From the NCBI RefSeq assembly GCF_003610355.1, contig NZ_RAPY01000006.1, positions 269,703 to 333,702 of the forward strand: DNA of 64,000 nt, read 5' to 3'. Each line of letters starts with the position of its first letter. Position 1 is the first letter of the stretch. Of this stretch, positions 51,297-58,422 are shown piece by piece. The notes below the pieces were generated by a model. That model saw nothing but the letters and a program-made list of their open reading frames with translations, was not told the DNA's origin and made no database searches. The stretch comes from Sphingobacterium detergens. GTDB taxonomy: Bacteria; Bacteroidota; Bacteroidia; Sphingobacteriales; Sphingobacteriaceae. The position numbers were made by a program, and so were the translations under genes.

Positions 51297-51767
51297 TTAC
51301 TTAGGCTCAACTAAGAATAATGGTTGGTCATACTCAACAGGTTGAGCATCCTCTACCAAAATCTTAACGATTTTACCAGAAACTTCAGATTCGATTTCGT
51401 TGAACAATTTCATTGCTTCAACAATACACAATACATTACCTGTATTGATATCATCACCAATATTAACGAAAGATGGTTTACCAGGTCCAGCTGAACGGTA
51501 GAATGTACCGATCATCGGTGATTTAACAGTAATCAAGTTTGCGTCAGCGCTAGCAGCTGGTGCTGCAGGGGTAGCTACTGGAGCTGCTTGAGCAACAGGA
51601 GCAGCGGCAATTGGTGCTACAGCTGGAACAGAAGCTGTTACGTACGTAGGCTCTTGATTTGTCTTTATTGTAATTTTAAAATCTTGCTCTTCAATCGAGA
51701 CTTCATTCACACCTGATTTTGAAACGAATTTAATCAAGTCTTGAATTTGTTTGATATCCATACCCAT
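51297..51767 (-). CDS. accB: acetyl-CoA carboxylase biotin carboxyl carrier protein
   Basis: 156 aa. N-terminal coil (1-35), an Ala/Pro/Val-rich hinge (about 45-80) and the biotinyl domain with the acceptor Lys in EAMKLFNEI (about residue 121) and the YDQPLFLVEP end. Substrate of BirA; partner of AccC. Two close ATGs (51767, 51761) make the first residues uncertain by two. Confidence 0.97.
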   Translation of the reverse strand: MGMDIKQIQDLIKFVSKSGVNEVSIEEQDFKITIKTNQEPTYVTASVPAVAPIAAAPVAQAAPVATPAAPAASADANLITVKSPMIGTFYRSAGPGKPSFVNIGDDINTGNVLCIVEAMKLFNEIESEVSGKIVKILVEDAQPVEYDQPLFLVEPK

Positions 51768-51842
51768 AGTATTCTAGGTTTTGTTTGTTTCTTAAAAAAT
51801 TCTAACTGTCAAAAGTAATAAATTATACCATAAAATGGACAA

Positions 51843-52832
51843 TTAATACGCCCATTTTAAATAGATGGATCCCCAGGTAAAACCACCACCGAAAGCGGCA
51901 AGGATCAGGTTATCTCCTTTTTTCAATTGAGATTCCCATTCCCATAAGCATAAAGGGATTGTTCCACTGGTTGTATTTCCATATTTTTGGATGTTTACCA
52001 TCACTTTTTCTTCCGGAAGACCTACACGTTCTGCTGTTGCATCGATGATACGCTTGTTGGCCTGATGCGGTACCAACCAAGCAATGTCCTCTGACTTCAA
52101 ATTGTTTTTCACCATGACATCATGAGCAACATCAGCCATATTGGTCACTGCAAATTTGAATACTGTACGGCCTTCTTGGTACGCATAATGTAATCCTGCA
52201 TCGACCGTAGCATGGGAGGCAGGGTTTAATGAACCACCACCTTTAATATTTAGGAATTGGCCACCAGAACCATCTGTCTTCAAAATCGCATCTTGTATAC
52301 CCAATCCTTCTTCATTTGGCTCTAATAACACACAGCCACAACCATCTCCAAAAAGGATACAGGTATTACGGTCTTGATAATTGATTACCGATGACATTTT
52401 ATCAGCACCGATGACAAGCACTTTTTTGTGCGTACCTGCTTTGATAAACTGTGTTCCGGTATTCAGTCCGAACAAGAAGCCCGAACACGCTGCCTGTAGA
52501 TCAAAGCCCCATGCATTTGTCGCACCGATTTTATCGGCTAAAATATTTGCCGTAGCGGGAAACAGCATATCAGGTGTACTTGTACAAAAGATAATTAAAT
52601 CGATATCCGTCGCTTCTATTCCTCTCTTTTTCAACAAACCCTGAACGGCAGGTACAGCAAGATCTGATGTAGCAAGCCCTTCGCCCTTTAAGATGCGTCT
52701 TTCTTTGATTCCTGTTCGTGATACAATCCACTCGTCGTTGGTATCGACCATTGTTTCCAACTCTTTGTTGGTGAGGATGTAATCCGGAACGTAACCATTT
52801 ACAGCCGTAATCGCGGCATGAATCTTTGACAT
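51843..52832 (-). CDS. fabH: beta-ketoacyl-ACP synthase III
   Basis: 329 aa condensing enzyme that starts fatty acid synthesis from acetyl-CoA and malonyl-ACP. Catalytic triad: Cys116 in LQAACSGFLFGL, His in WLVPHQANKRI (about 257) and Asn in QKYGNTTSGT (about 287). C-terminal AAFGGGFTWGSIYLKW is the usual end. Third gene of the lipid cluster after plsX (6-bp gap). Confidence 0.97.
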   Translation of the reverse strand: MSKIHAAITAVNGYVPDYILTNKELETMVDTNDEWIVSRTGIKERRILKGEGLATSDLAVPAVQGLLKKRGIEATDIDLIIFCTSTPDMLFPATANILADKIGATNAWGFDLQAACSGFLFGLNTGTQFIKAGTHKKVLVIGADKMSSVINYQDRNTCILFGDGCGCVLLEPNEEGLGIQDAILKTDGSGGQFLNIKGGGSLNPASHATVDAGLHYAYQEGRTVFKFAVTNMADVAHDVMVKNNLKSEDIAWLVPHQANKRIIDATAERVGLPEEKVMVNIQKYGNTTSGTIPLCLWEWESQLKKGDNLILAAFGGGFTWGSIYLKWAY

Positions 52833-52838
52833 AAATAC

Positions 52839-53777
52839 TTAATTGAAAATAGATTTGATACTGTCAATGAATTTAGACTCGATCATATCTCTTGAAAATA
52901 AAACCATATTTTTAATGGCCTCAGGTGTTGAAATACCATGACCAATAATGACAGGAGCGTTAACTCCTAAGATTGGACTACCGCCGTACTGCTCGTAGTT
53001 GAATCGGTCGAAGAAATCATCTTTAAAACCTTTTTTCAGGGTCACTACATAAAATGATTCTGCAAGTTTCAAGACCACATTGCCCGTAAATCCATCGCAG
53101 ACGTATACGTCGGCATGGTCACTGAACAGGTCGCGGCCTTCTGCATTTCCGATAAAGTTAATCTTGTCGTTGGCTTTAAGTAGGGGGTAGGTAGAGGTTG
53201 TCAGGATGTTTCCTTTTTCTTCTTCTTCTCCGATGTTCAATAATCCTACTTTAGGGTTGGATACATTGAATACATGCTCGGCAAAGAGGCTGCCCAACAT
53301 TGCAAATTGATTCAGCATCTCTGGTTTACAGTCTGCGTTTGCACCGACATCCAGTAAGATTCCGAATCCTGATTTCAATTTTGGAACAATTGATGCTATG
53401 GCTGGGCGTAATACGCCTGGGATAGCTTTCACGCTGAACATCGATCCCACGAGCATGGCTCCGGTGTTACCGGCGGATGCGAATGAGTCGATTTCTTTGT
53501 TTTTTAAATATTCAAATCCCTTCGCAATACTTGAGTTGGGTTTTTGAGTTATTGCTTTGGTTGGATGTTCACCCATCGCAATGACTTCTGGAGCTTCCAC
53601 ATATTCAAAGTCAGATGAATTTCCTCCGGCTTGATCGATTAATTGTTTAGTCTCTTCAGTTTTACCAAAAAGGACTATCTTTTGGTCTCCAGTAAGCTGT
53701 TTTTGTGCTTCAATCGCACCTGTTATCGTTGCTTTAGGAGCATAATCTCCTCCTAAAATATCTAAACCAATCTTCAT
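52839..53777 (-). CDS. plsX: phosphate acyltransferase
   Basis: 312 aa; makes acyl-phosphate from acyl-ACP for PlsY. LDILGGDYAPKATITGAIEA opens it, then SIAKGFEYLKNKEIDSFASAGNTGAML and LLDVGANADCKPEMLNQFA, all family blocks. The gene starts 106 bp after rpmF, with a strong terminator-like hairpin between them. Confidence 0.96.
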   Translation of the reverse strand: MKIGLDILGGDYAPKATITGAIEAQKQLTGDQKIVLFGKTEETKQLIDQAGGNSSDFEYVEAPEVIAMGEHPTKAITQKPNSSIAKGFEYLKNKEIDSFASAGNTGAMLVGSMFSVKAIPGVLRPAIASIVPKLKSGFGILLDVGANADCKPEMLNQFAMLGSLFAEHVFNVSNPKVGLLNIGEEEEKGNILTTSTYPLLKANDKINFIGNAEGRDLFSDHADVYVCDGFTGNVVLKLAESFYVVTLKKGFKDDFFDRFNYEQYGGSPILGVNAPVIIGHGISTPEAIKNMVLFSRDMIESKFIDSIKSIFN

Positions 53778-53809
53778 CCGTTATTATTTAGTAAATCAAT
53801 AATACGCAA

Positions 53810-53863
53810 AAAACATCCCAAAATAAAGCAAATTTCTAAAATATTGCTTGTTTGGGATGTTTT
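53810..53863 (-). terminator. hairpin between rpmF and plsX
   Basis: Outer stem AAAACATCCCAAA/TTTGGGATGTTTT with an inner partial stem (AAGCAA/TTGCTT), and a T-run on the minus strand. It probably ends or attenuates the yceD-rpmF transcript ahead of plsX. Confidence 0.78.
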
Positions 53864-53883
53864 GGTGTTATGAAAGGTTTACC

Positions 53884-54075
53884 TTAGACAACAGCTGTAT
53901 TTTCAATGATCAATTTACCGTTGTAGTACAAGTTTCCGTCTACTTTGTAAGCACGGTGAGGTAAATGAACTGCGCCAGTTTCTTTACATACTGTCAAGCT
54001 AGGAGCTTCAGCTTTATAATGTGTTCTTCTTTTGTCTCTTCTTGATTTAGAAGTTTTACGTTTTGGATGTGCCAT
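53884..54075 (-). CDS. rpmF: 50S ribosomal protein L32
   Basis: 63 aa starting MAHPKRKTSKSRRDKRRTHYKA; basic N-terminal arm and the short C-terminal domain. The usual zinc-binding CxxC...C set is reduced here: only one Cys is seen (VCKETG), a C-minus form that is common in some lineages. Second gene after yceD, the conserved yceD-rpmF pair. Confidence 0.96.
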   Translation of the reverse strand: MAHPKRKTSKSRRDKRRTHYKAEAPSLTVCKETGAVHLPHRAYKVDGNLYYNGKLIIENTAVV

Positions 54076-54089
54076 CTCGTATTTTTGTT

Positions 54090-54626
54090 TTAGTTATTTT
54101 TAATATTTCTCAATGCTTCCCAACGTGGGTCGATAATTTCTTCTTCTTTTTGCTCTTCTGAATCCGGCTCGCTTGTAAATAAAGCCAACATCTCAGGATC
54201 GCATTGTATGCCTTCTCCCTGCTCTTCACATTTCACAATATAGGGAACAGCTAAATTGATGTATTCATACAACAGCTCAGCTATATCCAACTCATGGTCG
54301 CTTTTTGATAAGATCAACACCTCTTCGGTATTGTCTGTCCAATCTTCATCCGTGAATTTGACCAATATCCGTTCTTGAATTGAAATCGGTGACATAAACT
54401 CTTTTAAGCAGGTATCACAAGTCAATTGGATCTCGCCTTGGATATCAAAATGCAAAATCAACAGGTTCTCCTGTTTTTGCAATTCAACTTCTGCTTTCAG
54501 ATTGCCATCTTTTACAATCGAATGTTCGTAGCAGTCAAAGAACTTTTTATTAATGTCAAATTCAAAATTGTGCTTTCCAGCGTTGAGTCCCGAAAAGGGA
54601 ATTCTGTATTGTTTTAGATGTTTCAC
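54090..54626 (-). CDS. YceD/DUF177 family protein (23S rRNA accumulation)
   Basis: 178 aa. The family Cys motif appears as LTCDTCLKEF (about 68-77) and a second pair near 138-146 (VKCEEQGEGIQC); the middle carries VKFTDEDWTD. YceD acts in ribosome assembly and is always linked to rpmF. The start is a GTG (54626); an ATG is not available in frame close by. A TACCTTTG promoter element ends 19 bp upstream. Confidence 0.87.
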   Translation of the reverse strand: MKHLKQYRIPFSGLNAGKHNFEFDINKKFFDCYEHSIVKDGNLKAEVELQKQENLLILHFDIQGEIQLTCDTCLKEFMSPISIQERILVKFTDEDWTDNTEEVLILSKSDHELDIAELLYEYINLAVPYIVKCEEQGEGIQCDPEMLALFTSEPDSEEQKEEEIIDPRWEALRNIKNN

Positions 54627-54645
54627 AATCTTGCATTTGAGCCTG

Positions 54646-54653
54646 CAAAGGTA
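54646..54653 (-). promoter_or_regulatory. TACCTTTG -7 element of the yceD-rpmF unit
   Basis: Exact TAnnTTTG on the minus strand, placing the transcript start about 10-14 nt before the GTG start of the YceD gene. Confidence 0.55.
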
Positions 54654-54728
54654 TGTATAAAATCATTAGGATGGAAATATTTTTTTAAATATTCCAGCCG
54701 AATGATTTATATATACACAGAGCACGAC

Positions 54729-55379
54729 TTATTCATAATAATTTTTACCTAACTCTATCTTTTCGCGTCCATTTGCCATGCGCCATTTATTGGTATCACG
54801 TAGCGAATAAGCACAGCCGCAATATTCCTGCATGTAGAATTTCTCTTTTTTGGAGACTTCTAACATCCTTGCCGAACCACCTTTCTTGCGCCAGTTGAAC
54901 GTCCAGTACTCCATATCTTGATGGCGGGAAGCTGCACGTAAGCCACAGTCGTTGATCTGCTCCATGTTTTTCCAACGGGAAATACCCAATGAACTAGAGA
55001 TCACATCAAAGCCATTAGCCGCCGCGTATTCTGCAGTTTTTTCAAAACGCATATCAAAACACATGGTACAGCGGATTCCTCGCTCAGGCTCCTGTTCCAT
55101 ACCTTTAGCCAGATCAAACCAATGGTCTACATCATAGTCTGCATCAATAAAAGGAATATTATGCTTCTCTGCAAAACGAATATTCTCATCTTTGCGCAGA
55201 TCATACTCCTTGCGTGGGTGGATATTGGGATTGTAGAAATAAATCGTAAAATCGATATCCGAAGCAATCAATGCTTCCATGACTTCTCCGGCACAAGGTG
55301 CACAGCAGGAATGTAAAAGCAATTTCTTGCCCTCTCCTGGTAATGCCAACTTCTCCCGTACAAATTCCTTCTTTTCCAT
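54729..55379 (-). CDS. queH: epoxyqueuosine reductase QueH
   Basis: 216 aa; last step of queuosine synthesis in tRNA (reduction of epoxyqueuosine). It has LLLHSCCAPCAGEV (Cys-Cys-x-x-Cys cluster ligands, about 20-33), RCTMCFDMRFE (about 100) and CGCAYSLRDTNKWR at the end, the [4Fe-4S] cysteine set of QueH. Start chosen at 55379; the frame is open ten codons upstream with no homology. Confidence 0.9.
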   Translation of the reverse strand: MEKKEFVREKLALPGEGKKLLLHSCCAPCAGEVMEALIASDIDFTIYFYNPNIHPRKEYDLRKDENIRFAEKHNIPFIDADYDVDHWFDLAKGMEQEPERGIRCTMCFDMRFEKTAEYAAANGFDVISSSLGISRWKNMEQINDCGLRAASRHQDMEYWTFNWRKKGGSARMLEVSKKEKFYMQEYCGCAYSLRDTNKWRMANGREKIELGKNYYE

Positions 55380-55490
55380 AATCGTATGTGATATCAAAAA
55401 CAAAGGCAATTTTAATCAAAAAGTAGCGAAATGGCAAATATTTCCGTTTTAGTCATCATAGTATCCGTCTAAAAGAATGAGATAAATTCA

Positions 55491-55519
55491 TTGATATTCT
55501 GCATATATTAGTAGATTTG
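55491..55519 (+). promoter_or_regulatory. promoter of the lipoprotein gene, TTG-N18-TAGATTTG
   Basis: TTG at 55491-55493 and TAGATTTG at 55512-55519, spacing 18 bp. An overlapping alternative TATGTTTG lies at 55520-55527. Leader of about 30-40 nt. Confidence 0.55.
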
Positions 55520-55556
55520 TATGTTTGACGCAATAAGCTATTTATAATAAAAAAAT

Positions 55557-56702
55557 ATGAAATTTTCATTTCAAACCTGTGTTATTGTATTATTTGCCAG
55601 TTTAATAGGTGTTGCTTCCTGTAAAAAACTGGATGATGAACCAGAAAATGGTCTGCCGACACTTATTTCACGATTGTATATTTCTTTCTCTGACTATCGA
55701 ACAAATAATTCGATCAAGAATCTTATGATTGTTGATCCTGCGGACACCAATACACTGAATAATACCGTTCAATATCTTTCCCCAGCGAAAGGTGGTGGAC
55801 CGGTGCTCTTTGATCCCAATGCAACATCTATTTTCCAGGCAAGCTCGGGAGCCGTTACTCAAGATACCTTTATCCAACGGATTCCTTTGGACGACATTTA
55901 TGGGAATCCCGGTGATGCTAGTCAACTTGGGTTTACAGGTTTTAGAAATGTAGTAGGATTAGGTTATTACAGCTATGCGCAACAAAATGGTCCTGGGGGA
56001 TCGGCAGTGACCAACTTTCTACTTGCAGCGACAGGTGGCAATATGTTATATGCGATAAGCCGCCCCGAAGGAAAAGGAGGATCAACAGGTGGTTCCAAGA
56101 TCATCGATAAACAGATTAGCCTCGGGACGATTATTCCAACCTCATTGACCTTATTAGAAGGGAATACAGCTGATAAAAATGAAAAACTGCTGCTCGTAGG
56201 ATTTGAAAATGATGGTACAAGTAAAGGTAATGGTTTCGCTGTTTATACAATTCTTAAACAAGAACTGATTGATCGGCCTCGAGATACGATTGTTGCGGCG
56301 TCTAGATTTGTACCGACACTGAAGGTCTATGTGCAGGGAAAAACAGACTTGGGAGCTGTTTCTTATGCGCCCAATAGAAAATTATTGGCCGTTACATCAG
56401 GAGCAGAAGTATTGTTCTTTAGGAACCCGAAGGAATTGTTTACTGGAACTGGAGAAAAAACTGTCCCTGCCGATTATGTGATCGGTGGTTCCGTTACTGG
56501 GTTGGAAGAGCCTACGGGAGTTGCCATTGATGACCGTATTGAAAATGGAAAATTTCTTTATATTTCAGATGCGAAGAATAGGAAAATCAGTCGGTTTAAA
56601 TTGACGGATGAAGGCAATGTAGCACCGGAACTAACACAAGAGTATGGGACATTGACGCCAAATTATATCTTTTTGGATGCCCGAGAAAGGACAAATTTTT
56701 AA
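55557..56702 (+). CDS. putative lipoprotein with beta-propeller-like C-terminus
   Basis: 381 aa. Lipoprotein signal with lipobox GVASC (Cys23). A C-terminal stretch (about 305-365: VTGLEEPTGVAIDDRIENG, FLYISDAKNRKISRF) resembles NHL/6-bladed beta-propeller strands. The N-terminal half has Gly-rich loops (SPAKGGGPVLFDP, NGPGGSAVTNF, PEGKGGSTGGSKII). Function unknown; probably a surface or periplasmic binding protein. It stands alone with its own promoter and is divergent from queH. Confidence 0.7.
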   Translation: MKFSFQTCVIVLFASLIGVASCKKLDDEPENGLPTLISRLYISFSDYRTNNSIKNLMIVDPADTNTLNNTVQYLSPAKGGGPVLFDPNATSIFQASSGAVTQDTFIQRIPLDDIYGNPGDASQLGFTGFRNVVGLGYYSYAQQNGPGGSAVTNFLLAATGGNMLYAISRPEGKGGSTGGSKIIDKQISLGTIIPTSLTLLEGNTADKNEKLLLVGFENDGTSKGNGFAVYTILKQELIDRPRDTIVAASRFVPTLKVYVQGKTDLGAVSYAPNRKLLAVTSGAEVLFFRNPKELFTGTGEKTVPADYVIGGSVTGLEEPTGVAIDDRIENGKFLYISDAKNRKISRFKLTDEGNVAPELTQEYGTLTPNYIFLDARERTNF

Positions 56703-56715
56703 TTTATACACACTG

Positions 56716-57567
56716 TCAAGCAAGCAATTCGAACAGTTCTCTGATTTCCTGTTGCTTGCCTGAACTTTCATGAGCTTCATACGCTGACAGGAGATTCCGC
56801 AAAGCGCGCTTTAGGATAGTCACATTGTCGCAGGGAAATGTAAATTCCCGATCTGGACCTAAGTTTAACTGTTTCAGGAACGAATTAACATCACTTTTTT
56901 GCATGATCTGCCCCCGGTTAAATGCATTGATGTAAAACAAAACATGTTCATTTCCTTCCTCATCCGAATCCATATAAGCCAGGATAAAATGCTTGGGTAA
57001 ATTGATCCCATAGATCGGGATATCTAGCTTTTGCGCAATAATGCTATAGATACAGGATAAGGTCAACGGATTCCCCTGCTTCGTGTCCAAAACCTGACCG
57101 ATATAGGAGTTTTGCGGATGGTGATAATCCTTTGTATTGCCAGATAAACCAAAGGAACCAAATAGCACATGGTTCAGCAGGTTCACCTTCTCCAATGGAC
57201 TCATATCGTATTGTAGTCCACGCCAGACCTCTGTTTTCAGATCTTCGATCTTCAACACGATTTTATGGTCTTCGTAAGAAGGATATTGATAGTTATTGAG
57301 AATGATAAGTCCTTCCAGCAGATTGAAGGAATTGCTCAGATTCCAGATCTGTAACTCATTTTTGGTCTGGTCGAATTGAATTTCATGGATAATGTTTTCC
57401 AGCCGCCCTTGGACTCTTGGATCAAAGCTCGACTCCCAGAATTTTTCCAAATAAGGAACAATTTCAGGACCTTGGCTTTTTAACTGATGTTCCACTTCCT
57501 GAATAATCTGTTGATCGGTATCGTCCAACAGGAATATTAACGATTTCAGCTCTCTCTCATTCATCAT
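56716..57567 (-). CDS. SirB1/transglutaminase-like superfamily protein
   Basis: 283 aa from the ATG at 57567; the frame is open to 57624 but that part is the terminator of the upstream ABC ATPase gene and has no likeness to the family. An N-terminal helical region (1-95) precedes a transglutaminase-like fold (Transglut_core2) with QNSYIGQVLDTKQGNPLTLSCIYSIIAQKL (about 145-174) and YGINLPKHFILAYMD (about 180-194). SirB1 proteins are poorly defined. It is convergent with the lipoprotein gene. Confidence 0.8.
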   Translation of the reverse strand: MMNERELKSLIFLLDDTDQQIIQEVEHQLKSQGPEIVPYLEKFWESSFDPRVQGRLENIIHEIQFDQTKNELQIWNLSNSFNLLEGLIILNNYQYPSYEDHKIVLKIEDLKTEVWRGLQYDMSPLEKVNLLNHVLFGSFGLSGNTKDYHHPQNSYIGQVLDTKQGNPLTLSCIYSIIAQKLDIPIYGINLPKHFILAYMDSDEEGNEHVLFYINAFNRGQIMQKSDVNSFLKQLNLGPDREFTFPCDNVTILKRALRNLLSAYEAHESSGKQQEIRELFELLA

Positions 57568-57606
57568 AACGAAGTTAAAAAAATGAATTGAGAAATGATA
57601 CAAAAA

Positions 57607-57640
57607 AATCCCTACAGTATTCATGTACCAGGTAGGGATT
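57607..57640 (-). terminator. terminator after the ABC ATPase gene
   Basis: Stem AATCCCTAC/GTAGGGATT with a 16-nt loop and a T-run on the minus strand. It supports the downstream start at 57567. Confidence 0.82.
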
Positions 57641-57663
57641 ATTCAGGTTAAATTGGTATACAA

Positions 57664-58323
57664 TTATTTGAGCTGACCATCCAGCATATTGACAATTCTT
57701 TTACCGTACTCCGCATTTTTTTCGGAGTGGGTAACTTGTATGATCGTGACACCGTCATCATTCAATTGTTTGAACAGTTCCATGATCTCTTCGCCTTGTT
57801 TGGAATTGAGGTTACCCGTAGGTTCATCTGCCAACAAGAGTTTCGGAGATCCCGCCAACGCACGTGCGATACCAACGATCTGTTGTTGCCCTCCGGACAG
57901 CTGAGCCGGAAATAGATCTTTCTTTCCTACAATACCAAAACGGTCAAGCATATCAGCCACAATGGCTTTGCGCTCTTTGCTGGAAATGTCTTTATAGATC
58001 AGTGGTGTTTCTATATTTTCATATACTGTCAATTCATCCAGTAAATGGTAAGCCTGAAATACATATCCAATATGAGATTGGTAGAGCTGCGACCGTTTTT
58101 TTGCTTTCATCTCCAATACGTTTTCATCCATAAAGATATATTCACCTTCATCCGGTTCGTCCAGCATACCAATAATATTCAACAGGGTGGATTTTCCTGA
58201 ACCCGAAGGGCCCATTATGGATATGAAATCACCTTCTGCTATATCTAAACTGACATCTTTGAGCACAAATGAGCGTGTACCACCTACGTTATACCACTTG
58301 AATAAATGTTTTAATTGTATCAT
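57664..58323 (-). CDS. ABC transporter ATP-binding protein (LolD/MacB-like)
   Basis: 219 aa. Walker A GPSGSGKS at 38-45, the LSGGQQQIVGIARAL signature (about 137), Walker B LLADEPTGN and the switch His in QVTHSEKN. It would power the FtsX/MacB-type permeases encoded upstream (58423-64000), which lack an ATPase of their own. The mRNA leader contains the CTCAATACTAAATAC-like motif twice. It is the last gene of the run, ended at 57607. Confidence 0.92.
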   Translation of the reverse strand: MIQLKHLFKWYNVGGTRSFVLKDVSLDIAEGDFISIMGPSGSGKSTLLNIIGMLDEPDEGEYIFMDENVLEMKAKKRSQLYQSHIGYVFQAYHLLDELTVYENIETPLIYKDISSKERKAIVADMLDRFGIVGKKDLFPAQLSGGQQQIVGIARALAGSPKLLLADEPTGNLNSKQGEEIMELFKQLNDDGVTIIQVTHSEKNAEYGKRIVNMLDGQLK

Positions 58324-58327
58324 TTTC

Positions 58328-58364
58328 TAGTATTGAGATTTTAGTATTGAGTATTGAGATTTTG
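58328..58364 (-). promoter_or_regulatory. leader motif (double) before the ABC ATPase gene
   Basis: Minus strand: AAAATCTCAATACTCAATACTAAAATCTCAATACTAGAAA into the ATG, with two TCTCAATACT units. Confidence 0.45.
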
Positions 58365-58422
58365 GTTGTACAAGCCTCGGCTTACCCGGTATCTCTTTTT
58401 TATTTTGTCTTTTAATTTTTAC

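Noticed and set aside
57568..57624. Longer N-terminus for the SirB1-like protein
   Set aside because: This stretch is the terminator hairpin of the ABC ATPase gene; the ATG at 57567 is the better start.
58324..58422. Doubled TCTCAATACT as a CRISPR-like repeat
   Set aside because: Only two units of about 10 bp with no spacers; better seen as part of the shared leader motif.
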